A stretch of 64,000 bases of DNA from Paenibacillus_S sp043945595 (GCF_043945595.1 NZ_JBIFNP010000001.1:992001-1056000); one strand, 5' to 3'. Counted from the first letter of the stretch, positions 7,953 to 17,504 are shown. The notes: generated from the letters alone by a model not told the origin. Program-made: numbers and translations.

Positions 7953-8089
7953 GCATGCCCTCTCATAAACCGAAGCCTCTGCAGCAAGATTAAAGCCTGC
8001 GGCTCGGAGTATGGTACAATGAATTTATTCCTATTAAACTTATCAGGTTCATCGTAATTACTCATTTAATTGAGAGGGAGTGGTACTGT

Positions 8090-8971
8090 ATGAGTACACA
8101 TGAGGCGGAAATGATTCAGGAGCCTTTCATTCGGGAAGCGGGGCAGCTGCCGTCGGGAGAACCGCTTTATATCCGCGGAGAGATCGTGACCCTTGCCGGC
8201 TCGGGAGAAGCATCGGGAGCTGTACGCCGGCCGGTGCTGGTCATCTGCCACGGCTTTAAGGGTTTTAAGGATTGGGGATTCTTTCCGTATGCCACCCGGC
8301 GGTTTGCGGAGGCGGGCTTTTATACGGTCACGTTTAATTTTTCCTGCAACGGCGTCGCCGAAACGGATTTCGATGAGCTGGACAAGTTCGCGCTGAATAC
8401 TTATTCGCGGGAGCAGCAGGATCTTACATATCTGCTTCACGCCCTAGGCATCGGGGAGCTGCCTCGTTCCGAGCAGGCTGATGCCGGGAAGATATGCTTG
8501 CTCGGCCACAGCCGCGGAGGGGGCAGCAGCATCGTTTATGCCGCGGACCATCCCAATGAGATTAGCGCCGTGGTAACCTGGAACGGCATCGCCAAAGCGG
8601 ATTTGTTCGACGATGCGTTCAAGGAGCAGATAGCCGAACAGGGCGTTGCCTATGTAGCGAATGCAAGGACCGGACAGCAGATGCCGATTCGCGCTTCCTT
8701 CTACGAGGACTTGAAGGAGCAGGGCGAGCGGTTCGATATCGTCAAGCGGCTCGCCGGGCTGGAGCTTCCCGTGCTGCAGGTGCAGGGAGACCAGGATTCG
8801 CCCCGCTTGCGGGAAGGCTTTGAAGCGCTGCGCCTGGGAGCGCCGCAGCACGGCATCGCCTTGATCCAGGCGGGAAACCATACCTTCGGGGCGGTACACC
8901 CGTTTGCTTCGACAACACCGCAGCTGGAGGAAGCGATCCGCGTGACGCTGGAATTTTTGAAGCGCAGCTAG
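8090..8971 (+). CDS. Alpha/beta hydrolase (dienelactone-hydrolase-like)
   Basis: This 293-residue cytosolic alpha/beta hydrolase has an oxyanion region 'VICHGFKGFKDWGFF' near residue 51, nucleophile elbow 'GHSRGGGSS' near 140 and an acid region 'VQGDQDSPRLREG' near 230. The histidine is in 'AGNHTFGAVHPF' near 263. The substrate is unknown. Family members are esterases or peptidase-like serine hydrolases. It starts at ATG 8090 behind GAGAGGGAG. A TACAAT box near 8013 may belong to its promoter. Confidence 0.75.
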   Translation: MSTHEAEMIQEPFIREAGQLPSGEPLYIRGEIVTLAGSGEASGAVRRPVLVICHGFKGFKDWGFFPYATRRFAEAGFYTVTFNFSCNGVAETDFDELDKFALNTYSREQQDLTYLLHALGIGELPRSEQADAGKICLLGHSRGGGSSIVYAADHPNEISAVVTWNGIAKADLFDDAFKEQIAEQGVAYVANARTGQQMPIRASFYEDLKEQGERFDIVKRLAGLELPVLQVQGDQDSPRLREGFEALRLGAPQHGIALIQAGNHTFGAVHPFASTTPQLEEAIRVTLEFLKRS

Positions 8972-9185
8972 AACCGGAAGGTCGCCGCTCGAGTCATGCA
9001 TCCGGGACTCCGCAGACAGGTATCCGGACGGAAGAGCTATGTGAAGCGGTAAGGATGGCGCGACCTCCGATGGATATCCTTGGGCGGATAGTCACGCATT
9101 TTACGTACGGTCGGCGTGAAAATCAGTACTATTTTATCAGATTGTGTGGTACAATGGTTCCGAACTTTATTATTCCAATGTGAGA

Positions 9186-9285
9186 AATCGATAATGGCAA
9201 ACCTGTTGAAAGGCAGGGACGCAAAGCTGCGGGCCTAAGGGGGCAATCCCTACGGCAGCCGAGCCGCCGAAAGCTGCGCTCATAT
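9186..9285 (+). ncRNA. Cyclic di-GMP-I (GEMM) riboswitch
   Basis: The sequence follows the GEMM-I consensus in order: GGCAAACC, a CTGTT-GAAA-GGCAG tetraloop hairpin, GGGACGCAAAGC, GGGCCTAA, and a second hairpin ending CCGAGCCGCC. The GAAA tetraloop and its receptor-like helix are both present. It should bind c-di-GMP and control the CheX and kinase genes through the terminator that follows. The sign of the response cannot be read with confidence. Confidence 0.9.
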
Positions 9286-9302
9286 TCTAGGTTAGCTAGA
9301 AC

Positions 9303-9333
9303 AGGACTGCTCATTTCGGGCAGTCCTTTTTTT
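9303..9333 (+). terminator. Expression-platform terminator of the c-di-GMP riboswitch
   Basis: AGGACTGC pairs with GCAGTCCT, followed by seven T residues, 34 bases before the CheX start. Confidence 0.85.
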
Positions 9334-9367
9334 GATATACATTTATTTTGCAAAGGGGTTGTATGAT

Positions 9368-9817
9368 GTGCAGGCCAGTCTGGTCAATCCGTTCCTGTCT
9401 TCCTCGATTCATGTTATCGAGACCTTGATTCAAATCAAACCTTCGGTCGGTCAATTAAGCGTTCAAAAGATCGACTATCTCCACCATTATATATGGTTCA
9501 AAATCGGTATTATCGGTTCCTTGAACAAGGATATTTTGTTCGGTTTTCCGGAAACCGTCGCTTTCCGGATGGTGTCGGGCATGATGGGCGGATATCCTAT
9601 AACGGAATTCGACGAAATGTGTCAGAGCGCCGTAGGGGAGCTTGGCAATATGATTAGCGGGAATGCCAGCGCGATCTTGTATCAGCAGGGCATCGAGGTG
9701 GACATTACGCCGCCCCATCTGGTTCAACAGACAGGGTATACCTGGGGGGAAAAGGTATTCAGCATCCCGCTGACGATTGACACCATCGGACAATTTCACA
9801 TCTACATTTCGACATAA
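9368..9817 (+). CDS. CheX-family chemotaxis protein, copy 1
   Basis: This 149-residue CheX/CheC-type protein has the phosphatase-like helix 'EFDEMCQSAVGELGNMISGN', with the conserved E and N pair characteristic of CheY-P phosphatases. An N-terminal 'NPFLSSSIHVIETL' and 'MVSGMMGGYPIT' complete the family pattern. CheX dephosphorylates CheY-P in the flagellar signalling pathway. I chose GTG 9368 because AAAGGGG lies just upstream and the product then aligns with the paralogue at 54411. Upstream TTG codons add residues without counterpart. It is the first gene behind a c-di-GMP riboswitch and precedes a histidine kinase. Confidence 0.85.
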   Translation: MQASLVNPFLSSSIHVIETLIQIKPSVGQLSVQKIDYLHHYIWFKIGIIGSLNKDILFGFPETVAFRMVSGMMGGYPITEFDEMCQSAVGELGNMISGNASAILYQQGIEVDITPPHLVQQTGYTWGEKVFSIPLTIDTIGQFHIYIST

Positions 9818-9941
9818 AACGCGCTTCTCATAGGCCGTAAGTTTGAGTAAAACAAGCATAGTAGAGCATTGTTCCCAGTATTCGGATATGCTATGTTTAA
9901 AAACAGAGATATGCATCCTATTTACGGGCAGGTTTTTAGCG

Positions 9942-11051
9942 ATGAAGATAGAGCCACGACTGATGGAACTCAGGGACAACAAAGCGAATTTGATCAATTA
10001 TTGGATTGAACAATTCAATGATCAGTTTGTGGATAGATTTGAATACGGCATTTTATACAAACAGGGCGAGGCTTTGTTCGAATTCTTTATCGATCTGCTT
10101 AAGCCGGCGGAGGAACATCCGATCCAGTGGAAGGTCGATGAATGGTGCAGGATTTATAATGAGATGAATGTACATATCATTCATATTATTACCGGCGCGC
10201 ACTTGTGGAGAAAGACGTTCCTGGAAGCGGGAAGCGATCTGGTGTCGCTTGAGCTGTACCGGGAGATCAGCTACCGGATCGACCAGTTCGAGCGGGTGCT
10301 GTGCGAGTGCTACTGGAACCAGGCCGTATCCGCGATGCGGGAGAAGGATCAGGCCATTCACGCTCTGCATGACGACCGGATTAACCTGGTCGGGAAAATG
10401 GCGGCCAGCATGGCGCATGAAATCCGCAACCCTTTGACAGCGATTAAAGGCTTCCTGAAGCTGCTCAGTACGGGAATCCAGCATGCCGATTCGAATAAAG
10501 GGCAGACCTATATTCAATACATAGAAAATGAACTGAACCACATTCATATGCAGGTGACCGGGTTCTTAAGCTTCTCCAAGCGGCCTATTATGGAAGAGGA
10601 GCTAGCCGTGCTTCCGCTCAAGCCGACGCTGGAATACAGCTTATCCCTTCTGGGACCGCGATTGATTAATGAGAATGTCGAGCTGACCGTTTCCGTTCCC
10701 TCGGATCTGTACGTCCGGGTACAGAAGCTGGCGTTTCAGCAGGTGCTGTCCAATTTGATTAATAATGGCATCGATGCCCTTTCCGATATGAAGAGCAATA
10801 AAAAAATGCACATTTCATGCTTCGAGGATCAGCAGCAGGTGCATATTCATATCAGCAATAACGGTCCGCGGATTCCGGAAAGCATTTCCGGCACGATCTT
10901 CGCCCCGTTCGTCACGAACAAATCGGACGGGACCGGTCTGGGCCTTGCCATCTGCAAGCAGATCATGACCAAAAACAACGGCGACATCACATTTACGAGC
11001 AACGAGCATGCTACGACATTTATGCTCTCCTTCGAAAAAAACGCGTCCTGA
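9942..11051 (+). CDS. Sensor histidine kinase, soluble (sporulation-kinase-like)
   Basis: This 369-residue histidine kinase has no clear transmembrane helix. The first 150 residues are an uncharacterised helical sensor region. The phospho-acceptor box 'MAHEIRNPLTAIKG' is near residue 155, the N box 'LINNGIDAL' near 275, G1 'ISNNGPRIP' near 303 and G2 'GTGLGLAICKQIM' near 328. This matches the Kin-type kinases of spore formers. I chose ATG 9942 with GGGCAGG upstream. An ATG-less TTG-type extension to 9843 is possible. It follows the CheX gene and probably shares the c-di-GMP riboswitch. No response regulator is adjacent. Confidence 0.82.
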   Translation: MKIEPRLMELRDNKANLINYWIEQFNDQFVDRFEYGILYKQGEALFEFFIDLLKPAEEHPIQWKVDEWCRIYNEMNVHIIHIITGAHLWRKTFLEAGSDLVSLELYREISYRIDQFERVLCECYWNQAVSAMREKDQAIHALHDDRINLVGKMAASMAHEIRNPLTAIKGFLKLLSTGIQHADSNKGQTYIQYIENELNHIHMQVTGFLSFSKRPIMEEELAVLPLKPTLEYSLSLLGPRLINENVELTVSVPSDLYVRVQKLAFQQVLSNLINNGIDALSDMKSNKKMHISCFEDQQQVHIHISNNGPRIPESISGTIFAPFVTNKSDGTGLGLAICKQIMTKNNGDITFTSNEHATTFMLSFEKNAS

Positions 11052-11141
11052 GGCACGAGACAGGCGTCGCTTGCACATCGAAGGACAGGAACATGAGCAG
11101 GAGACGGGCGGTACGGCCGGCGCATGAAAATATAAAAAGTT

Positions 11142-11187
11142 AGAAGCCATGCCTTCCGATAAAGGGAAAGCATGGCTTCTTTTTTTC
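11142..11187. terminator. Terminator between convergent kinase and TetR genes
   Basis: AGAAGCCATGC pairs with GCATGGCTTCT, followed by a T run on the plus strand. An A-rich left flank lets it act on the minus strand as well. Confidence 0.8.
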
Positions 11188-11212
11188 ATCAGCAGGCGGA
11201 CCGGGAGGCCGC

Positions 11213-12094
11213 TTATCCTTTGCACAGCTTGCCTGCGACCGATTCGATCGTGTCGCAGAGCGGAGGGTAAGGCTCGCTCAGGCTTTGCAGGTAGGTGTAC
11301 ATGCCTTGAATAATGACATCGTTAGGATGATCCTTAGCGAATTCGGCATCGAGAGCCTGGAGAGCCAGCAGCATGGACTGCGAGGCTTGAGGATCCGTTA
11401 CATGATCTCTAACCGCCTGCTTCACCTGCTCCATGAAGGTGTGCAGAGATGCGTCTTCCGTCAAGGCTGCGGGCTGCTGGAAGATGTAGGACGCCTCAAG
11501 CAGCGGACCTTGTTTTTTGCTCAGAATGCCTTGAGCGAGATCATCCAGCCGTTCGACCAGATAGACGGAAAGCTGTTCAATATCAAGCGGATGATGGTAG
11601 CAAATATAGTAGAAGAAGTACTCCTTCAGCATGCCGTTCAGCATTGCGGACAGGTCTATGGCATGAGCTTCGACGGCCGGGCCGTACAATTCGACGATTT
11701 TCGTTTGAAACCAGGCCAGCCCGGCGAGATTCTGCTCGAAGCAGAACTGCTGAATCGCTTCGTTCTGCGTAAACAGCATGCCTTTGACCTGCATGTTCAA
11801 GAAATCTTTATTTTCCATAACCAGCTTGCACTGCAGCGTAATGGCCTGCACGAGCAGCTCCTTGGTTGTAAGCGCTTGATCCTGCGACGCCTGATGCAGC
11901 TGTTCAAAGTAGGAGTGGAAGTAATGCTTGAAGATCGAAATAATGAGCTCTTCCTTGGAATGAAAATGAAGGTAGAAGGAGCCTTTGGATACCCCGGCCA
12001 ACGAAACGATATCCTGAATGGATGTATTATGGTAATCCCGTTCTCCGAAGAGCTTGATTGCCGCTTGAATGAGCAGCATTTTTTTATCGTTCAA
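11213..12094 (-). CDS. TetR-family transcriptional repressor
   Basis: This 293-residue protein has an N-terminal TetR helix-turn-helix ('TSIQDIVSLAGVSKGSFYLHF', residues about 24-44) and a long helical ligand domain. It is larger than the usual 190-220 residues because of an extra C-terminal helical part. The start is TTG at 12094 behind AGGGAAGTG. ATG 12079 is the alternative. It is divergent from the GbsR-RND-adaptor operon. Two ACCGGT-centred palindromes lie between them, so it very likely represses both itself and the pump, with a pump substrate as inducer. Confidence 0.85.
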   Translation of the reverse strand: MNDKKMLLIQAAIKLFGERDYHNTSIQDIVSLAGVSKGSFYLHFHSKEELIISIFKHYFHSYFEQLHQASQDQALTTKELLVQAITLQCKLVMENKDFLNMQVKGMLFTQNEAIQQFCFEQNLAGLAWFQTKIVELYGPAVEAHAIDLSAMLNGMLKEYFFYYICYHHPLDIEQLSVYLVERLDDLAQGILSKKQGPLLEASYIFQQPAALTEDASLHTFMEQVKQAVRDHVTDPQASQSMLLALQALDAEFAKDHPNDVIIQGMYTYLQSLSEPYPPLCDTIESVAGKLCKG

Positions 12095-12186
12095 ACCGTT
12101 TCACTTCCCTAATAGGCAATGGGCAAACGCTGGAATATAAAGCTACCGTCATTGTAACGTCCGCCAACTTTGAAGTCAAGGATGTG

Positions 12187-12200
12187 ACTGACCGGTCAGT
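12187..12200. promoter_or_regulatory. TetR operator 1
   Basis: The 14-base perfect palindrome ACTGACCGGTCAGT lies upstream of the TetR start codon. Its core is repeated at 12276. Confidence 0.7.
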
Positions 12201-12235
12201 TTTGAAGGAAAACTTAATTTTAATCATAAAATAGA

Positions 12236-12264
12236 TTGAATAATTACTAAATATTGTTTATATT
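12236..12264 (+). promoter_or_regulatory. Promoter of the efflux operon
   Basis: TTGAAT (12236-12241), a 17-base spacer and TATATT (12259-12264) place transcription start near 12271, directly beside operator 2. Confidence 0.6.
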
Positions 12265-12273
12265 CTTATTTGG

Positions 12274-12287
12274 AATGACCGGTCAGT
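12274..12287. promoter_or_regulatory. TetR operator 2
   Basis: AATGACCGGTCAGT repeats the TGACCGGTCA core of operator 1, just downstream of the predicted start of the efflux transcript. This position would block transcription. Confidence 0.7.
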
Positions 12288-12356
12288 TTGAAACCGTCAG
12301 GGGATCGTTAACGTAATTCTTTATGATTTGAAAGCTGTAGTAGCGAGGAGTGTGTC

Positions 12357-12872
12357 ATGAATGCCATGCATAGAACGGTCTTAGACATAAGGGAGGAGAT
12401 GAGTCACCATCTGTCTCTCCTCTTCGAAAACGACGGGTACAGTCCGCTTGTAGGCAAAATATTCGCCGTGCTGTTGTTTGCGCCGGAGCCTGTAAGCCTG
12501 CGGGAGCTGGCGGATGGATTGGGCGTCAGCAAAGCCGCTGTGAGCGTCCAGATTCGGAGCATGGGCCGCAATGCGCTGTGCCGCAAGTTACATAAGGGGA
12601 ACGACCGCAAGGATTATTACTACCTTTCGGACGATATCAGCTTGAAGGTGATTCAGTCCGTATCGCAGAAACTGCTGGCAGGCCAGCAGATGATTCATAC
12701 CGCTCTGGAAGCTATCAACAGCTTATGCCGGGTCGAACCCGAAGAGCTGGCCGCACGGGATATCGTCAAGCTGCGCATGACGGAGCTGTCGGCTATGTAT
12801 GACCTGTCGGCCTGCAGGCTCAAAGGGCTGGAGAACGAATGGGCGCTTCGGACCAAGGGCGGTTACAAGTAG
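12357..12872 (+). CDS. GbsR/MarR-type transcriptional regulator
   Basis: This 171-residue winged-helix protein has a helix-turn-helix in 'VSLRELADGLGVSKAAVSVQ' near residues 46-65 and a wing with 'RKDYYYLSDD'. It is preceded by an N-terminal 'GYSPLVGKIFAVLLF', typical of the GbsR family. The function here is unknown. As the first gene of the efflux operon it may act as a second regulator of the pump. It starts at ATG 12357 behind GCGAGGAG, and the RND gene begins 48 bases after its stop. Confidence 0.8.
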   Translation: MNAMHRTVLDIREEMSHHLSLLFENDGYSPLVGKIFAVLLFAPEPVSLRELADGLGVSKAAVSVQIRSMGRNALCRKLHKGNDRKDYYYLSDDISLKVIQSVSQKLLAGQQMIHTALEAINSLCRVEPEELAARDIVKLRMTELSAMYDLSACRLKGLENEWALRTKGGYK

Positions 12873-12920
12873 AAAGGGAGCTTCGCAATCCAGGAAGCCA
12901 AGTAACGGAGGAGTCAAGAG

Positions 12921-15900
12921 ATGAATAAGTTAACGAATTTTTCATTAAAAAATATCGCGGCCATTCTTATTATCAGCTTCCTCTTGTTTGCTGCCGGCGG
13001 TTTTGCGGCATCAACACTGAAGCAGGAGAATATGCCGGATATTTCGCTTCCGGTTGTATTCGTGAGTACTACCTACCCGGCGCCTCCCAAAGATGTGATG
13101 GAGGATGTGACCAAGAAGCTGGAGAAGCGGATCGTGGGGATCGAGGGTCTGAAGAAAATTTCGTCCACATCCAACGATAATTTCTCGGCGATTACCGTCG
13201 AGCTGGTCAATGGACGCAGTCCGGACGACGCCAAGGACGATATCGAAAGCGTTCTGGCCGACGTCGAGCTTCCTTCCAATGCAGGGAAGCCCAAGGTGTC
13301 CAAGTTCGGCAGTAACGATTTCCCTGTATTTTTCGCTGCCCTCTCGGGAGGCAACGGCATGAATCAGGAGGAATTGAACCGGATCTATAAAGATACCATT
13401 GAACCGACCTTGAGCGGGATGAAAGGGATCGACCATGTGGATTCGGTCGGCGAAGAGGAAGCGACGCTGGAGCTTAAGCTGAACCTCAATGCCATCAATA
13501 ACTACGGGCTGACGCCTGCACAAGTGTCGCAGAGCATCAAGTCCGCCTTGGCGACAAGCCCGGCAGGGAACGTCAAGTTTGGCGGCAACGATCAGATGGT
13601 CCGCGTCGAGAGCGATCTGAACACGATCTACAACCTGGAGAATATGAAGATCAACACGCCCGGCGGGGAAACCGTGCTGTTGAAGCAGATCAGCAAGGTA
13701 GAGGCGATCTCGGATTCGGAATTTATCGCCCGGTTGAACGATCAGCCTACAATCGGCATTACGCTGTATAAAGGGAAAGATGCGAACACGGTCGAATTCG
13801 CCAATGAAGTCAACCGGTTGATGGCCGGATGGGAGAAAGATTTCCCGAATCTGAAATTTACCCCGGTGTACAATTCGGCGACGGAAGTCGAGAAGTCGGT
13901 ACACGGGATGCTGAAGGAAGGCATTACCGGAGCTATTCTTGCAGCCGTTATGATTTTATTGTTCCTAAGAAATATTCGGATGACTTTGATCGTTTTAGTC
14001 TCGATTCCTTTGTCGATCCTGACCACGCTGGCGGTTATGCTGCCGCTCGATATTACCTTGAACGTCATGACCCTGGGCGGGTTAACGATTGCGGTAGGCC
14101 GGGTTGTGGACGATAGTATCGTCGTAATCGAGAATATTTACAGTGAGCTGCAAAGAGCGCAGGAGCGCAACGAATCGGTGATCAAGCTGGCTACCTCCAG
14201 GGTCGCTTCCGCCATTACCTCCTCGACGCTGACGACAGCAGGGGTCTTTTTACCGATTGCGTTCGTCGGCGGGGTGCTTGGGGATATATTCAGACCGTTT
14301 GCCATCACGCTGGTTGTGGCTCTGCTGATGTCCTTGCTGGTGGCGCTCACGGTGATTCCGATGCTTGCCAAGCTGCTTGTTCTGAACAACAATAACATCA
14401 AGCACCATGATGAAGAAAAGCTCGGCAAATTTGCAGGCTCTTATAAAAAGATTTTGTCCTGGTCGCTGGACAACCCGAAGAAGGTTGTGGCGGCAGCCTT
14501 TCTCGTTCTCGTCGTTTCCGTAGGGGGGACGGTTCCGTTTCTCGCTGCCTCCTTTATGCCGGAGAGCGCGTCGGACCGTCAGATTATGTTTACCTTGAAG
14601 CTGCCTCGCGAAACTTCGATGGAGGCCATGGACGAGAAAATGAAAGAAATCGAAGGCATGCTCAGAGAGTCCAAGGATCCTCAAGGTGGTCCGGCTTTCG
14701 AGTATTACGAGTCGATGGTCGGTTATGACCAGAATAATACGAGCGGTGAGCGTGTGCCGTACCGGAGCATGATGATGACCTCGGTCTCGCCGAATTTGAG
14801 GCCTAAGGACGCGGCGAAGGAATATAAAGATAAGATTTTATATATGCTGCCCAAAGGCTCCGAGGTGGAGGGCATGCTTATGTCCGAAGCGATGGGCGGC
14901 ACCGGTGAGGATTTTGCCTATGTTCTCAAAGGGGACGATCTGAACCAGCTGACAACGGCTGCAGAGCTGCTGAAAGAAAAAATGAAAGAATTTCCCGAGC
15001 TGCAGGAAATCAAGGATAATTTGAGTGAAAAGAAAATGCAGGTTCAGGTCGGCGTGGATCAGAACAAGGCTCGTCTGTACGGGCTCTCTTCCGCGGATAT
15101 TACGAACACGGTAAGAGTATGGCTCGCTGAAGAAGAAATCGGCGACCTCAAGTTCGATAATGTCACCTTTAAGACGAAGGTTATGCTGGACGACGAATTT
15201 AAAGATTCGGTCGATAAAATCGGGCGGTTTCAGCTGAAGACGACTGCGGGTCAAAGCATCAACCTGAACGAAATCGCGAAGATTCGCCAGGTCGACGCTC
15301 CGGCTTCCATCTCCCGTGAGAATCAGGAGCAGATGGTGAAGATAACTGCCAAAATCGACAGTAAAGATAAGGGCGGCGTCAGCACCAAAGTAGGCGAAGC
15401 GCTGAAAACTGTAGAGCTGCCAAGCGGTATCCGTACCCAGGTTCAAGGGGTCAGCGACGATATTCAGGAAAGCTTCGGGCAAATGGCGATAGCGATGGTG
15501 GCGGCAGTACTGCTCGTTTATCTGATTATGGTCATCGCCTTCGGCAATGCGAGCGCGCCGTTCGTTATTTTGTTCTCCCTGCCGTTGGCTGCTATCGGGG
15601 GCTTCCTGGGACTTCTGATTGCGGGAGAATCCCTCAATATTACTTCGCTGATCGGTTTCCTCATGCTGATCGGTGTCGTCGTCACCAACGCGATCGTATT
15701 GATCGACCGCGTGCAGCAGCTGGAGGAAGACGGTCTGTCCGTAAGGGATGCTCTGATTCAAGCGGGTTTGAGCCGGCTTCGTCCTATCATCATGACGGCC
15801 GGAGCGACGATCGTTTCGCTCCTTCCGCTGGGACTCGGATTGTCGGAGGGCACGCTGATTTCCAAAGGGCTTGCCGTCGTAGTTATCGGGGGGCTGACGA

Positions 15901-16040
15901 CTTCAACGGTATTGACCCTGGTGGTTGTGCCGGTCATTTATGAGATCATCTCAGGCATGAAGCGTTGGGTGAGCAGCCGTCTATTCAAGAAAAAGAAAGG
16001 ACCGGAGCGAATACGGCTCCCGCTGCCCACTAATCTATAA
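12921..16040 (+). CDS. RND-family efflux transporter (SwrC/YerP-like)
   Basis: This 1039-residue inner-membrane pump of the HAE-type RND family has the usual two halves. Each half has one N-terminal helix, a large extracytoplasmic porter domain and a block of helices. Visible markers are 'QENMPDISLPVV' after the first helix, 'LDITLNVMTLGGLTIAVGRVVDDSIVVIENI' split over helix 4 (residues about 375-410; the Asp pair carries protons) and 'LIGFLMLIGVVVTNAIVLID' near 910. B. subtilis SwrC, which confers surfactin resistance, is the nearest familiar relative. The adaptor gene follows 28 bases downstream, and the operon is controlled by the divergent TetR. Confidence 0.9.
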   Translation: MNKLTNFSLKNIAAILIISFLLFAAGGFAASTLKQENMPDISLPVVFVSTTYPAPPKDVMEDVTKKLEKRIVGIEGLKKISSTSNDNFSAITVELVNGRSPDDAKDDIESVLADVELPSNAGKPKVSKFGSNDFPVFFAALSGGNGMNQEELNRIYKDTIEPTLSGMKGIDHVDSVGEEEATLELKLNLNAINNYGLTPAQVSQSIKSALATSPAGNVKFGGNDQMVRVESDLNTIYNLENMKINTPGGETVLLKQISKVEAISDSEFIARLNDQPTIGITLYKGKDANTVEFANEVNRLMAGWEKDFPNLKFTPVYNSATEVEKSVHGMLKEGITGAILAAVMILLFLRNIRMTLIVLVSIPLSILTTLAVMLPLDITLNVMTLGGLTIAVGRVVDDSIVVIENIYSELQRAQERNESVIKLATSRVASAITSSTLTTAGVFLPIAFVGGVLGDIFRPFAITLVVALLMSLLVALTVIPMLAKLLVLNNNNIKHHDEEKLGKFAGSYKKILSWSLDNPKKVVAAAFLVLVVSVGGTVPFLAASFMPESASDRQIMFTLKLPRETSMEAMDEKMKEIEGMLRESKDPQGGPAFEYYESMVGYDQNNTSGERVPYRSMMMTSVSPNLRPKDAAKEYKDKILYMLPKGSEVEGMLMSEAMGGTGEDFAYVLKGDDLNQLTTAAELLKEKMKEFPELQEIKDNLSEKKMQVQVGVDQNKARLYGLSSADITNTVRVWLAEEEIGDLKFDNVTFKTKVMLDDEFKDSVDKIGRFQLKTTAGQSINLNEIAKIRQVDAPASISRENQEQMVKITAKIDSKDKGGVSTKVGEALKTVELPSGIRTQVQGVSDDIQESFGQMAIAMVAAVLLVYLIMVIAFGNASAPFVILFSLPLAAIGGFLGLLIAGESLNITSLIGFLMLIGVVVTNAIVLIDRVQQLEEDGLSVRDALIQAGLSRLRPIIMTAGATIVSLLPLGLGLSEGTLISKGLAVVVIGGLTTSTVLTLVVVPVIYEIISGMKRWVSSRLFKKKKGPERIRLPLPTNL

Positions 16041-16068
16041 GAAACAATCGATAAAGGAGAATCGGAAC

Positions 16069-17320
16069 ATGAATTTGAGATGGAGCCAATCGATGCATAG
16101 AAGCACCAAAGTCCTGGGGGCGGTCGTCCTGAGCGCGGCATTGTTTGCGGGATGCACCTCGAAGCCTGCAGACAATGCGGCTCAGACGGCCGAACCGCAG
16201 CTGAAAACCGTCAAGGTTGCCCCTATCCAGAAGAGCAAAATCAGCGATCCGCTGGAGCAGGTTGCCGACGTGGTCTCGTCCATTCAGATCGATGTGATCA
16301 CTAAAACGGGCGGCGACGTCATGGAAATTGTCAAGAAGCGCGGCGATATGGTAGAGAAGGGCGATGTCATTCTGCGTCTGGATCCTACGGATGTACAGAT
16401 TCAGAAGGAAAAGACGCAAATCGGCCTGAGCGGCTCCCAGCAGCAGCTGGTTAAAGCGAAGCAGGATTTGGAGGACAGCAAGCTGGAGCTGCAGAACGGG
16501 ATCAAAAAGCTGGAGCTGTCCATCTCTGAAGCCCAGAAAACTTACAGCAAGATGCATAACGACTATGACCAGGGGCTTGTGACCAAGTACCAGCTGGAGC
16601 AGACGGAAACCCAGTTAAGCAACCTGAAGCTGGATTTGGAGAACAGCCGCAATAAGCTGAAAACGCTGGAGACAACCAATTCGCTGGCGCAGCTGGAGCA
16701 GGGCATGCAGACAGCGGCCGTTTCCTTAAAGGAAATCGAACCGTACCCTGGAAAATATGGAGGTCAAGGCTCCGGTCAGCGGCGTGCTGACGGATTTGCC
16801 CGTAGAGGCGGGCATGACGGTGACGACGGGCTTCAAGGCGGCACAGGTGCAGCAGCTCGACCCGATCAAAATTAAGGCGGAGCTGACGGAAGAAGCAGCG
16901 GGCCTGATTCGGGGCAAACAGGAGCTGGCCTTCTATATTCCGGGGCAGACGGATAAGCTGAAGGGCAAGGTCAATTACTTGGCGGATGTCACCAGCGCGC
17001 AGTCCAAATCGTATTCCTTGGAGCTGGAAGTGGCGAATGCGGACCGCAAGCTGAAGCCCGGCATGAAGGCGCAAATTTTACTGACCGAAGAACAGGATGA
17101 GGTCGTGACGGCTGTTCCGTCCTTAAGCGTAGTCCGTGAAGGCGGCGAAACGTTCGTATTCGTCCTTGCAGGCGACCAGGCGGAACGCCGCAAGGTAGAG
17201 CTGGGACGGTTGAACGATACGATGCAGGAGGTGTTGTCCGGCGTTAAGGAAGGCGAGCAGCTTATCGTATCCGGCCAGCATCAGCTCAAGGACAAGGAAA
17301 AGGTGCAGGTGGCCAATTAA
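16069..17320 (+). pseudogene. RND efflux adaptor (membrane fusion lipoprotein), frameshifted
   Basis: The N-terminal frame (from ATG 16069) has a lipobox 'LSAALFAGC', a biotinyl-lipoyl half 'KTGGDVMEIVKKRGDMVEKGDVILRLDP' and a long coiled coil (residues about 120-225). The other frame continues 'ENMEVKAPVSGVL' (second lipoyl half) and beta-barrel domains to 17320. Dropping one C at 16741-16742 joins them into a 416-residue periplasmic-adaptor-type protein, a normal length. The break lies in GAACCG. The adaptor links the RND pump to the wall. It is unusual in following rather than preceding the pump gene. It may be intact in the cell. Confidence 0.82.
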
Positions 17321-17471
17321 TTGGCCGCCGGAGGCTTCATGAATTGGAAAAAGTATGCGAATGCGAATCGGTGTCAGCGGCATTCTAAGCCAGTTCGCGG
17401 ATTGCAACAGCGGCCGGAGGAAGATACGCCTCCGGAGTGCCATACGAATGTAAGAGCTGCTCGACAAGCTT

Positions 17472-17504
17472 GCCCGGTCTCCTGGAGAGAGCCGGGCTTT
17501 TTTC
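17472..17504 (+). terminator. Terminator of the efflux operon
   Basis: GCCCGGTCTC pairs with GAGAGCCGGGC, followed by TTTTTT. It lies 150 bases after the adaptor stop. The stretch before it shows nothing recognisable. Confidence 0.85.

Larger units (their letters stand above)
8972..9367. other. Intergenic stretch carrying the c-di-GMP riboswitch
   Basis: Bases 8972-9140 show nothing recognisable. A TACAAT box at 9150-9155 may be the -10 element of the riboswitch transcript, with no clear -35 element. The aptamer and its terminator fill 9186-9333. Confidence 0.6.

Noticed and set aside
9332..9367. TTG at 9332 as start of CheX copy 1
   Set aside because: It lies inside the T run of the riboswitch terminator, without ribosome site, and adds 12 residues absent from the paralogue.
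14838..15761. A 307-codon antisense frame inside the RND gene
   Set aside because: It is low-complexity (Gln, His, Arg-rich) and lies wholly within a well-supported transporter gene.
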